This document shows, in pieces, positions 1-5,000 of a stretch of DNA of 5,000 bases. A model generated the notes under the pieces. That model saw only the letters and a list, made by a program, of their open reading frames with translations. It had not been told where the DNA came from and searched no databases. This stretch comes from JAEXNA01 sp050486105. Lineage in GTDB: Bacteria; Vulcanimicrobiota; Xenobia; Xenobiales; JADMJV01. A program made the translations under genes and the position numbers. Numbering within the stretch: position 1 is the first letter of the stretch; the number at the start of each line of letters is the position of its first letter. The stretch is from the NCBI GenBank assembly GCA_050486105.1, contig JBJHCR010000424.1, positions 1-5,000 of the forward strand. The letters are read 5' to 3'.

Positions 1-2
1 AG

Positions 3-169
3 TAAGAGGCGGTGCACCGAATCGCCCCGAGTCCAAACGAAGCAATTTTTTCGTCAGGGGAATTGCAAATTTGAAGCTCATAGTGGACCTATTTGCAAGA
101 ATTTGCGGTTCCCCTGGCGGAAAAAGGGCGAGTTTGGCGATGTGGGTTGATTCGGCGCACAGCCTCGTA
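3..169 (+). repeat. Long imperfect inverted repeat / hairpin-forming element
   Basis: The left arm (3-72) and right arm (99-169) are inverted copies around a 26-nt loop (73-98). I paired them by hand. Positions 46-72 with 99-125 give 27 consecutive pairs (22 Watson-Crick, 5 G-U). After a 2x2 A/G internal loop come 42-43 with 128-129, then 33-38 with 132-137, and then mostly paired blocks 17-32 with 140-155, 12-15 with 157-160, 6-10 with 162-166 and 3-4 with 168-169. The total is about 52 Watson-Crick and 8 G-U pairs. All eight wobbles read G-T on the + strand and only one mismatch is A-C, which favours a + strand RNA. The pairing reaches the window edge, so the element may continue leftwards. 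No known RNA family was recognised. It could also be a MITE or another inverted-repeat mobile remnant. Confidence 0.72.
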
Positions 170-173
170 GGTG

Positions 174-195
174 CCTTCATAGGAAGGACTTTCCT
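174..195 (+). other. Two mutually exclusive small hairpins
   Basis: CCTTC (174-178) pairs with GAAGG (183-187) around a 4-nt loop. Alternatively AGGAA (181-185) pairs with TTCCT (191-195) around a 5-nt loop. The two stems share bases 183-185, so only one can form at a time. They lie directly 3' of the long hairpin and belong to the same noncoding stretch. They may simply be chance short stems. Confidence 0.35.
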
Positions 196-197
196 CA

Positions 198-230
198 AGG
201 GTTACGCGCAGCCTTCTTGCGTTCGTCCCT
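198..230 (+). other. Stem-loop with TT bulges
   Basis: AGGG (198-201) pairs with CCCT (227-230), ACG (204-206) with CGT (224-226), and CGCA (207-210) with TGCG (218-221), giving 11 pairs and a 7-nt loop. A TT bulge interrupts each side (202-203 and 222-223). No T-run follows, so it is not an intrinsic terminator. It adds to the series of foldable elements between the long inverted repeat and the prepilin operon. Confidence 0.4.
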
Positions 231-237
231 CCGGGCC

Positions 238-254
238 GGCGCGACACCCGCGCC
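238..254 (+). other. Perfect 6-bp GC hairpin
   Basis: GGCGCG (238-243) and CGCGCC (249-254) flank a 5-nt ACACC loop. The stem is entirely G-C and would be stable. No U-tract follows on either strand, so it is not a classical terminator. I see no supported gene or further structure from 255 to the promoter-like element near 347. Confidence 0.4.
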
Positions 255-346
255 TCATCCTGGCGAGAAGCGAGGGTCCACGACCGCCCTAAGGCTGTCC
301 GGTACAAGAGGTCTAAAGATCAAGAAAGTTCTGATTTGACTTACTG

Positions 347-365
347 TTTGTGGTATCATTGTCGC
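347..365 (+). promoter_or_regulatory. Extended -10 promoter, leaderless-type spacing
   Basis: TGG-TATCAT (351-359) is an extended -10 element (TGn plus a TATNNT hexamer). It is followed by exactly 6 nt (360-365) and then GTG at 366. A -10 hexamer normally starts transcription about 7 nt downstream, which would place the mRNA 5' end on or beside the start codon. No Shine-Dalgarno precedes 366. A near copy stands in the same position before the other pilin unit (4795-4813, minus strand). No -35 hexamer lies at the normal 16-18 bp spacing. Confidence 0.5.
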
Positions 366-977
366 GTGACCAGACCATGTCGTGGCGGCTTTCGAGGTGC
401 TACTATCGTTGAACTTTTGATCGTCATTGCGGTGATCTCTTTGATCATGGTCAGCGTTGCCTTGCTCATCCGGGTTTCTGTCGACTACTACTTCTATTCG
501 AGCGATCAGATCGAGGTTCAGCGGCGCTCACTGTTGAGCCTAAGCCTGCTGACCCAAGAGATCACTGCTACCAATTTCAACTCCATAATGACCGATGAAA
601 CTATGCCGAACCCAGGGCTCATTTTTGCTTCCTCCATCGGTCCTTCCGGTGGTGCCTTGCGTGACGCTAGTGGTCGCATCGAGTGGAACAGATTAGTCTG
701 CTATTATGTGGACGTGGTGGATGGACGTTCCGCCCTGTTGAGGAAAGAAGAGGCTATCCCCGGGACCAATGAACCTCCAGATCCGATGTTTATGGGCCGA
801 ACCATCGCTCATTTTCGGGCCTTGCCCACCGCTGGCCGTTTCATGGCCCGAGGTGTGACCAACTTGAGGACCGAGCGTCTCACCGACGCCGTGCGAATCA
901 CTATCACCGCCGAGGTGCGGGAGGGAAGAAATTGGTTGGAGATGGATGTTGATACCACCATCGTTCCGAGGAACTAG
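366..977 (+). CDS. Prepilin-type minor pilin, GspJ/PilW-like
   Basis: This is a 203-residue prepilin. The 11-residue leader ends at Gly11 (FRG), where prepilin peptidase would cut. The mature protein begins A-T-I-V-E, with the conserved Glu at +5, followed by a hydrophobic helix to about residue 36 that anchors the subunit in the inner membrane and packs in the filament core. After the helix comes an Arg/Leu-rich amphipathic stretch and a globular domain containing a W-x-x-L-V-C-Y-Y-V strand and an L-L-R-K-E-E segment, features I associate with J/W-class pseudopilins. I chose GTG 366 because it gives a normal short leader. The frame is open back to TTG 336, which would add 10 residues, including two Cys, and would overlap the promoter element. 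It is the first gene of a three-gene operon. The system (type IV pilus or type II secretion) cannot be decided from this gene alone. Confidence 0.88.
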   Translation: MTRPCRGGFRGATIVELLIVIAVISLIMVSVALLIRVSVDYYFYSSDQIEVQRRSLLSLSLLTQEITATNFNSIMTDETMPNPGLIFASSIGPSGGALRDASGRIEWNRLVCYYVDVVDGRSALLRKEEAIPGTNEPPDPMFMGRTIAHFRALPTAGRFMARGVTNLRTERLTDAVRITITAEVREGRNWLEMDVDTTIVPRN

Positions 978-980
978 GAG
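976..980 (+). promoter_or_regulatory. Ribosome binding site overlapping upstream stop
   Basis: AGGAG lies 5 nt before GTG 986 and overlaps the TAG stop of the preceding prepilin gene (975-977). It fixes the GTG start of the second pilin gene. The overlap suggests translational coupling of the two subunits. Confidence 0.8.
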
Positions 981-985
981 ATAAG

Positions 986-1393
986 GTGAGAGCTTCCCCC
1001 TACAGAGGCCACAGTTTGTTAGAGGCGATTTTGGCTGCCATGATCTTCAGTTCGGTGGCGATCTTCCTCATGGGGGTTTGGGAGATGCAGTTCAAGGCCA
1101 TGTCCAAGTCGAAAGAGACGGGAGTGGCCGCCTTCCTGGCCGAGAGAGTCATGGAAGAGTGCATCGCAGCGGGCTTCGTGTATGCTCCCAGCTTATATCC
1201 TGAACCAGTGCAGCTTCAAGTGCGCGCCCGCACCAAGGCTGGAGAAAAGGTCACCAACTACGAAGCCAGCGTGACCGTGGTCAACCATCCGACCGACAGC
1301 GAGCAAAGGCTGGTTTCCGTCACCGTGACCTATACCGACTCCACCGGGCAAAGCTCTGTGTCCTATCATTCTGCCATCCACCGAAATCAATAA
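986..1393 (+). CDS. Prepilin-type minor pilin, GspI/PilV-like
   Basis: This is a 135-residue prepilin with an 8-residue leader (MRASPYRG). Predicted cleavage after Gly8 gives a mature start H-S-L-L-E with Glu at +5. A hydrophobic helix follows (about residues 9-31), rich in Ala, Ile, Phe and Met. The sequence S-L-L-E-A-I-L-A-A-M-I-F resembles GspI/PilV-class subunits, as does the small size. The C-terminal half (residues about 70-130) is made of alternating beta-strand-like Val/Thr segments. His at +1 of the mature protein is less usual than Phe, Met or Ala. The gene sits 8 bp after the J/W-like gene and 8 bp before the next, so it is probably co-transcribed with both. Its likely role is in the minor-pilin tip complex that starts filament assembly. 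Confidence 0.88.
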   Translation: MRASPYRGHSLLEAILAAMIFSSVAIFLMGVWEMQFKAMSKSKETGVAAFLAERVMEECIAAGFVYAPSLYPEPVQLQVRARTKAGEKVTNYEASVTVVNHPTDSEQRLVSVTVTYTDSTGQSSVSYHSAIHRNQ

Positions 1394-1396
1394 GGA
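1392..1396 (+). promoter_or_regulatory. Ribosome binding site
   Basis: AAGGA overlaps the TAA stop of the preceding pilin gene (1391-1393) and lies 5 nt before GTG 1402. It decides the start of the third operon gene and repeats the stop/Shine-Dalgarno overlap seen one gene earlier. Confidence 0.75.
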
Positions 1397-1401
1397 CAGC
1401 T

Positions 1402-2337
1402 GTGAGAAGGCGAACTGGTGTCAGGTTGCTGCTGATCCTGCTGCTCGTATTTGCGCCTGCTTGCCGACCCACGGGGGAGGCCACCTTGATATCGGTCTCC
1501 GAAGTTGTTTCTGGGGGCCGAATCAGCCAGGATTCGGCAAGTCCCTTCCGACTGGAACAACCGCTGATTCTTTTCGAGGAGCAACCTCAAGAGTTGATTT
1601 GGGTGACCGGTTGGGCGGTCGAAGTCGTGGAGGTAGCCACCGGCCAAGTCCTTCCTGACATGTTGAGCTATACCACCTTGGATTTCCGTGAGCCGAAAGC
1701 ACACCAGGAAAACCTGCAGGCGAGCCAAGGCACCAGACTATTCGGACTTGGTCGCGGCGCTCCGTCCTTGAAGTTTCCCCGTGGATTTGGGATACCCGCG
1801 CGCAGCACGGAGGCTCTGTGGTGGAGTTCCGGCTTGGTCAATCCCGAGCTCAAGCTCCCCAACTCAGAATTTGTTCAACGAAGTCTTATCAACCTGACGA
1901 GAGAGAGAGGGTTAACCGAGCGCATGCTGCCGCTTCTTGCTCGAAACTCTACCGTTCAGGTGGACGAGCAAGACTTCTGGCTGGTGCCTCCAGGTGGCAG
2001 CACCCGAGATTGCGACCTTACCTCAGAGCTGCGGGTCCCAAATCGCACCACGATGCACGCAGTGACCGTCTCGTTGGACAAATGGGCCAGGAAAATTGAG
2101 TTGTGGGATACTACGGAACAGTCTCGACTCTTGAGTTTGACAACCGTCCTCAACGAAGCAACCGGGGACATCTTGGAAACCCAGACCTATTCCGACCATA
2201 AGGGAATTCTTTTTGACCCAAGGCACGAGTATTCGGTGAAGGTGACCTATGACAACCCCTCAGAAAAGCCCATAAAGGCGGCGGCTCATCTCACCGTATA
2301 CTTCTATGACCACGACTTTAGCGTAACAGCCCAGTAG
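1402..2337 (+). CDS. Secreted protein or lipoprotein, PHM-like fold
   Basis: This 311-residue protein has an Arg-rich N-terminus, a hydrophobic segment (residues 9-17) and A-P-A-C ending at Cys21. That is either a weak lipobox (Ala, not Leu, at -3) or a signal peptidase I site. The remainder recalls the two-domain beta-sandwich of copper type II ascorbate-dependent monooxygenases and their bacterial relatives: an M-L-S-Y-T-T-L segment (87-93), F-P-R-G-F-G-I-P (125-132), V-P-P-G-G (195-199), an M-H strand around His219 and Y-D-N-P (283-286) near the C-terminus. This is recognition from memory, not a search. The usual His-His pair in domain 1 appears to be Ser89-Tyr90, the second His of the H-x-H motif appears to be Val221, and no Met stands at the third site, so copper catalysis is doubtful. 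It is third in the pilin operon and its stop lies 5 bp from that of a convergent gene. A role at the cell surface with the pilus is inference from context. Confidence 0.72.
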   Translation: MRRRTGVRLLLILLLVFAPACRPTGEATLISVSEVVSGGRISQDSASPFRLEQPLILFEEQPQELIWVTGWAVEVVEVATGQVLPDMLSYTTLDFREPKAHQENLQASQGTRLFGLGRGAPSLKFPRGFGIPARSTEALWWSSGLVNPELKLPNSEFVQRSLINLTRERGLTERMLPLLARNSTVQVDEQDFWLVPPGGSTRDCDLTSELRVPNRTTMHAVTVSLDKWARKIELWDTTEQSRLLSLTTVLNEATGDILETQTYSDHKGILFDPRHEYSVKVTYDNPSEKPIKAAAHLTVYFYDHDFSVTAQ

Positions 2338-2342
2338 TCGCC

Positions 2343-2894
2343 TCACAAGTCTCGGAACGCCTTAATGTGCATTCCCGTGATCACCCAGCCGGCGGGATTC
2401 TTTTTCTGCCAGGTCAGTTCGACCTCGCTCACCCTATCCTTGATTCTGCCTTCCCGCCCCATCAGAATACCTCGGATATGCACCGTTTGGACTAATCTCT
2501 TAGGGCCTGTCCAGCGGTGAGTCTTGTGCTCCGTGCTGCGGTAGGTCTTTTCTCCTCGCAACCGGTGTCCTTGGAACTGTTGAGTCAACTGGCTCTTCCA
2601 ACGATCTCGGGTCCAGGTTTCGGTGGTCCCGTCGGGAAGGGTCAAGATATAGCTCTCATCGTAATATCGAGCCGAACCATCCACGAACATGACCCCAATG
2701 GAACGTTGGGTGTAGTCGAGTCGTTCTTTGATTTGGGCGGGAAGAGGCCTGAGCAAGAAGACGAACAGCCCCAAGACAAACGGCAGCAGCAAAAGACCAG
2801 CCTTTTGCCATAAAGGACCCTGGCGAAAGATGTCTCTGATGCCGTTTTTCAGACCGACGATTCCGTCGTAGCTGGCTTTCAAATGGGTGTTCAT
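2343..2894 (-). CDS. Single-pass membrane protein, probable NTF2-like domain
   Basis: This is a 183-residue protein of unknown function. Residues 1-31 are polar and basic, probably cytoplasmic. One transmembrane helix spans about residues 32-48. The remainder is probably extracytoplasmic. That part shows the rhythm of NTF2/SnoaL-like folds: D-G-S-A-R-Y-Y-D-E-S-Y followed by a short hairpin (P-D-G-T-T-E), W-T-R-D-R-W helical residues, and three long C-terminal strands ending in W-V-I-T-G-M-H-I. No catalytic residues can be assigned. The ATG has no visible Shine-Dalgarno (the preceding bases read ACCTTTC). It lies 139 bp downstream of the large pilin gene on the same strand and could share its transcript. 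Its stop nearly abuts that of the convergent PHM-like gene, with no terminator between. Confidence 0.8.
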   Translation of the reverse strand: MNTHLKASYDGIVGLKNGIRDIFRQGPLWQKAGLLLLPFVLGLFVFLLRPLPAQIKERLDYTQRSIGVMFVDGSARYYDESYILTLPDGTTETWTRDRWKSQLTQQFQGHRLRGEKTYRSTEHKTHRWTGPKRLVQTVHIRGILMGREGRIKDRVSEVELTWQKKNPAGWVITGMHIKAFRDL

Positions 2895-2905
2895 GAAAGG
2901 TTCGT

Positions 2906-2934
2906 TTCTGAAATCAACAATCCGGGGATGTCAA
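2906..2934 (-). promoter_or_regulatory. Possible promoter for the NTF2-like gene
   Basis: On the minus strand a perfect TTGACA (2929-2934) is followed by a 17-bp spacer and a poor hexamer, TCAGAA (2906-2911), then ATG at 2894. The -35 match is exact but the -10 is weak, and transcription would start only a few bases before the ATG. It may allow transcription independent of the large pilin gene. Confidence 0.25.
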
Positions 2935-3033
2935 CTAGTTAGGCGGCAAGTGCAGGCGGAGGGAGTCAGGTGTAAACCCAAGCATTTCCGAGTATCGACA
3001 CTCTTTTGAACCGGAGGTTGATTCGCCTGAGTC

Positions 3034-4794
3034 TCAGTATCCGCCGCTCCCTCCAGAATCAAAGGTATCGTAGGTGCCGGGGGCCGGGGCAGGCGCGGGT
3101 TCAGGCTCCGGTGCAGGGGCCGGCTCCGGCTCCGGCTCAGGTGCAGGTGCTGGCTCCGGCTCCGGCTCAGGTGCAGGTGCTGGCTCCGGTTCAGGGGCAG
3201 GTGCTGGCTCCGGCTCCGGCTCAGGTTCAGGTGCAGGCTCAGGTTCAGGTGCAGGCTCAGGCTCGGGAGCTGGAGCTGGAGCGGGAGCCGGAGCAGGATC
3301 CACTGCCTCCACACCAGCACCGGCAGCGGTAGCCGCGTCAAGAACGGCGGCTGGGGGCTCGGCCGGTTCGGGTGCAGCCTCGGGAGCCGGGCCCTGCGGG
3401 GGCTCCGGCGGGGGAGGATTGCCGTCGGCCACGGCCTGGGCTATCACCGGGGGAACGGGCACCTCGGAAAGGATGGTGACCCGTCCTCGACCCTCCAGGA
3501 AAACTCCTCGGAGCCTGGTGTCGTAGTGGACCTCGGCGTTGCGCACCTCGATGTTTCTTCCGATGATTCCCCCCCAAAGCTCGGCACCGTTCTCGACCAA
3601 AAAGTCCGAATCGGCTCCGGCCACCACAAAGTAGCCTCGGGCGTTGTCGGCCATGGTGAACTGACTTCCCGGGGTAACCATGTACAATTGCAGTTCTCGG
3701 GGAGGGTTCGCCAGCCCGGGATCGTCTTGGCGGAACCCGATCTCTCTTGCCTGCCTGATGGTGATGTTCCCCCGGACGTACATGACCACCGGGTGGGTGC
3801 CTTCGTCCGCGCCACTGGGAACGTTCATCTCGAGTCTGCTGTTGCCTTCGATGGTCAGGTTGTTGACCACATAAACCGGATTCACGGCGTTCCCCGGAAA
3901 AAGCCGGACGGTGGCGTTATTGATGGTGATGTCCCCATACACTCCGGGAAGGAGATTGTAGTAAGGATCAGGCTCACTGTCATCGAGGTCCAAAGACGGG
4001 GCTGCCCCTTCGAGGGGGTCGCTGTAGTTTTCGTCTAAGCTCAGCACAGTCTTCATCTCGTCGGCCGCTTTTCTTTCCCCATTGAGCGTCGAGCCGTTGA
4101 TCAAGAGCGAGGCGGCGGATTCCGGATCTCCGGTCACCCCGATCACCGCGTCGCCGTCCACCAAGCTGGAGTTGACGATGGTGATGGCAGGTGCGCCGAT
4201 GGCGGGTTCGCCGATGGCACTGATGATGGCATTGCTGCCCACTGGGGCGCTGCGAGGAGCCGGCAGGGTTCCATCGGAACGAAAGGGTCGAATGATGGAA
4301 TTGTCCACCGTGACCCCGTTGGTGGCAAAGAGCGCATAGTCGAATGTCGGCCGATAGAACCCGGTTAAGGTGACCAGGCCGTCCGCGCCCTCGCTGACTC
4401 CGCTCACGACCCCTACGGATCGGATCCAGGCGGTCCCTGCGGGAACCCAGGTTGACCCGTCAGGAGCCCAGGCTCCCGGATTTCCACGAGAGCCGTCCAA
4501 ATTGTTGAAGATGTGAACGATATAGCTGGCTTCGGGGTCCGTGGGCAATTCGGTGGCCGGGAATCCCGCTTCCCAAGAGGCATTGTTTTCCAGAGCTGAG
4601 ATCGAAGCCGTCAGTCCGGCTCGAGAAGCATATTTAGCCCTCTTAGACAAGACTTCTTTCCCGACATCATTGAGGGTTCTCTTGGAAAGGATACCGATGG
4701 CCCCGACCAGAGAGACGATCAGGAGCGCAGCTAGCATGACCACGAAAAGGGCCATTCCGTCTTTTTTGCCTGTAGTCAGGGGGCTATATCTCAC
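3034..4794 (-). CDS. Large PilX/GspK-like pilin with Pro-Ala-Glu tail
   Basis: This is a 586-residue protein from GTG 4794; TTG 4812 would add six residues and overlap the promoter element. A short basic leader ends K-K-D-G13 and is followed by M-A-L-F-V-V-M-L and a hydrophobic helix to about residue 35. Position +5 of the mature form is Val rather than Glu, as in PilX_N and GspK-type subunits thought to cap the filament. Residues 60-140 and 150-430 are beta-rich and Asn/Gly-rich, with A-L-F-A-T-N-G (154-160) and a G-G-I-I-G ... H-Y-D-T-R-L stretch (408-428). That stretch matches the repeat-rich, helix-like domain common in bacterial PilX-like proteins (I believe the DUF7305 type). A Pro/Ala/Glu spacer spans about 499-572 and the protein ends G-G-S-G-G-Y. 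With the J/W- and I/V-like genes opposite, it completes a W-V-X set of minor pilins. The tail's function is unknown. Confidence 0.85.
   Translation of the reverse strand: MRYSPLTTGKKDGMALFVVMLAALLIVSLVGAIGILSKRTLNDVGKEVLSKRAKYASRAGLTASISALENNASWEAGFPATELPTDPEASYIVHIFNNLDGSRGNPGAWAPDGSTWVPAGTAWIRSVGVVSGVSEGADGLVTLTGFYRPTFDYALFATNGVTVDNSIIRPFRSDGTLPAPRSAPVGSNAIISAIGEPAIGAPAITIVNSSLVDGDAVIGVTGDPESAASLLINGSTLNGERKAADEMKTVLSLDENYSDPLEGAAPSLDLDDSEPDPYYNLLPGVYGDITINNATVRLFPGNAVNPVYVVNNLTIEGNSRLEMNVPSGADEGTHPVVMYVRGNITIRQAREIGFRQDDPGLANPPRELQLYMVTPGSQFTMADNARGYFVVAGADSDFLVENGAELWGGIIGRNIEVRNAEVHYDTRLRGVFLEGRGRVTILSEVPVPPVIAQAVADGNPPPPEPPQGPAPEAAPEPAEPPAAVLDAATAAGAGVEAVDPAPAPAPAPAPEPEPAPEPEPAPEPEPEPEPAPAPEPEPAPAPEPEPEPAPAPEPEPEPAPAPEPEPAPAPAPGTYDTFDSGGSGGY
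3091..3300 (-). repeat. 30-bp tandem repeats encoding Pro-Ala-Glu spacer
   Basis: The clearest copies are 3121-3150 and 3151-3180 (one difference), a copy shortened by 6 bp at 3181-3204, and 3205-3234 (one difference from the unit). They are flanked by shorter degenerate GGCTCC/GGTGCA units. Each full unit encodes ten residues of A-P and E-P dipeptides in the pilin. All length changes are multiples of 3 (and of the 6-bp dipeptide), so the frame is kept. Such arrays change length by slippage or recombination, so copy number may vary between strains. The same bases give long open Gly/Ser frames on the opposite strand, which are shadows. Confidence 0.9.
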
Positions 4795-4813
4795 TCGACG
4801 AGCATAGCACAAA
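4795..4813 (-). promoter_or_regulatory. Extended -10 promoter, leaderless-type, pilin gene
   Basis: On the minus strand TGC-TATGCT (4801-4809) is followed by 6 nt (4795-4800) and GTG at 4794. The whole arrangement matches the element before 366: TTTGTG, one base, TAT, two bases, T, one base, GTCG, one base, GTGA. That is 18 of 23 positions identical. No Shine-Dalgarno and no good -35 were found. Confidence 0.5.
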
Positions 4814-5000
4814 GTCTGCCTATTCCCGGGGTGATTGAGCGCAATGTACTACCTGGGTGGGTGAGAACAGGCTTTCTGTCTCTAGCTAGTACAACGTCCG
4901 CAAAATTCATCCCTAGCCCTGGCGGCCATGCATCCTCTCTCGCGGCGTCGAATCTCACTCAAATACGCCTGGTATTAAACGTTCACTTCTCCTTGCGACT
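4814..5000. other. Noncoding region upstream of large pilin gene
   Basis: No supported gene is seen. GAGA-a-CAG (4863-4870) can pair with CTG-TCTC (4876-4882) around a 5-nt loop, with one bulged A. CTAGCTAG (4882-4889) is an 8-bp palindrome. These could be regulatory for the minus-strand pilin unit or for a gene beyond the right edge, but nothing here proves that. Confidence 0.4.

Noticed and set aside
55..116. attC (integron) site or intrinsic terminator
   Set aside because: The inverted repeat lacks the paired RYYYAAC/GTTRRRY core sites at its ends. The right arm is followed by A residues rather than a T-run on the plus strand, and likewise on the minus strand.
186..196. Minus-strand GAGGAAAGTCC, identical to a conserved RNase P RNA core segment
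   Set aside because: The bases that should follow and the partner segments of the RNase P core (the ACAGAA-type strand and the GGTAAC region) are absent nearby. An 11-nt match is probably chance.
2..292. Plus-strand frame open from the left edge to 292, and minus-strand frame 89-307
   Set aside because: Both overlap the long inverted repeat. The translations are rich in Arg, Pro, Ser and Gly with no domain, signal or membrane pattern, and no convincing ribosome binding site was found. Best treated as noncoding.
336..341. TTGACT as -35 box for the first pilin gene
   Set aside because: It lies only 12 bp before the TATCAT hexamer, too short for a normal sigma-70 promoter.
352..365. GG-N10-GC resembling a sigma-54 promoter before the first pilin gene
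   Set aside because: The GG/GC spacing fits but the rest of the consensus does not. The -12 GC would directly abut the start codon, so the extended -10 reading is better.
2990..3007. GAGT...ACTC followed by TTTT as an intrinsic terminator
   Set aside because: The stem is only 4 bp with a 6-nt interior, and it points along the plus strand, where no gene precedes it.
3074..3526. Plus-strand Gly/Ser/Ala-rich open frame
   Set aside because: It is the antisense reading of the Pro-Ala-Glu repeat of the minus-strand pilin. Repeats lacking stop codons give long shadow frames.
4828..4852. Sigma-54-type site upstream of the large pilin gene on the minus strand
   Set aside because: The candidate GG and GC dinucleotides are 9 or 11 nt apart rather than 10.

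Overview
The window looks like a piece of the chromosome of a Gram-negative-type (diderm) bacterium of moderately high GC. It carries a small type IV pilus / type II secretion minor-pilin locus. I cannot name the phylum. Prepilin leaders with a Glu at +5, a PilX/GspK-like third subunit and a signal-bearing export protein point to a type IV filament machine. Four of the five genes are best started at GTG, and three of those begin GTG-AGA. No marker gene here fixes the lineage.

Layout. Positions 1-335 hold no convincing gene. They hold a long inverted repeat (3-169) that would fold as + strand RNA into a nearly continuous hairpin of about 60 pairs, followed by smaller hairpins up to 254. A plus-strand operon follows: a GspJ/PilW-like prepilin (366-977), a GspI/PilV-like prepilin (986-1393) and a secreted protein or lipoprotein (1402-2337). 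The last resembles the two-domain fold of copper type II monooxygenases (PHM-like) but seems to lack the copper ligands. The gaps are 8 bp each, with Shine-Dalgarno sites for the second and third genes. A minus-strand pair converges on this operon with 5 bp between stop codons: a single-pass membrane protein with a probable NTF2-like domain (2343-2894) and, upstream of it, a 586-residue PilX/GspK-like tip-type pilin (3034-4794). The large pilin has a beta-rich body, a long Pro/Ala/Glu spacer encoded by 30-bp tandem repeats, and a Gly/Ser/Tyr tail. Positions 4814-5000 are apparently noncoding.

How it fits together. The three prepilin-like proteins match the W/J, V/I and X/K classes of minor pilins. 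In known systems these form the initiating tip complex of the filament. They are split between two convergent transcription units, yet the first gene of each unit is preceded by nearly the same sequence: an extended -10 element exactly 6 nt from a GTG start, with no Shine-Dalgarno. This suggests that both units are transcribed as leaderless mRNAs from matched promoters. The long hairpin, the matched leaderless-type starts and the apparently copper-less PHM-like protein deserve most attention.
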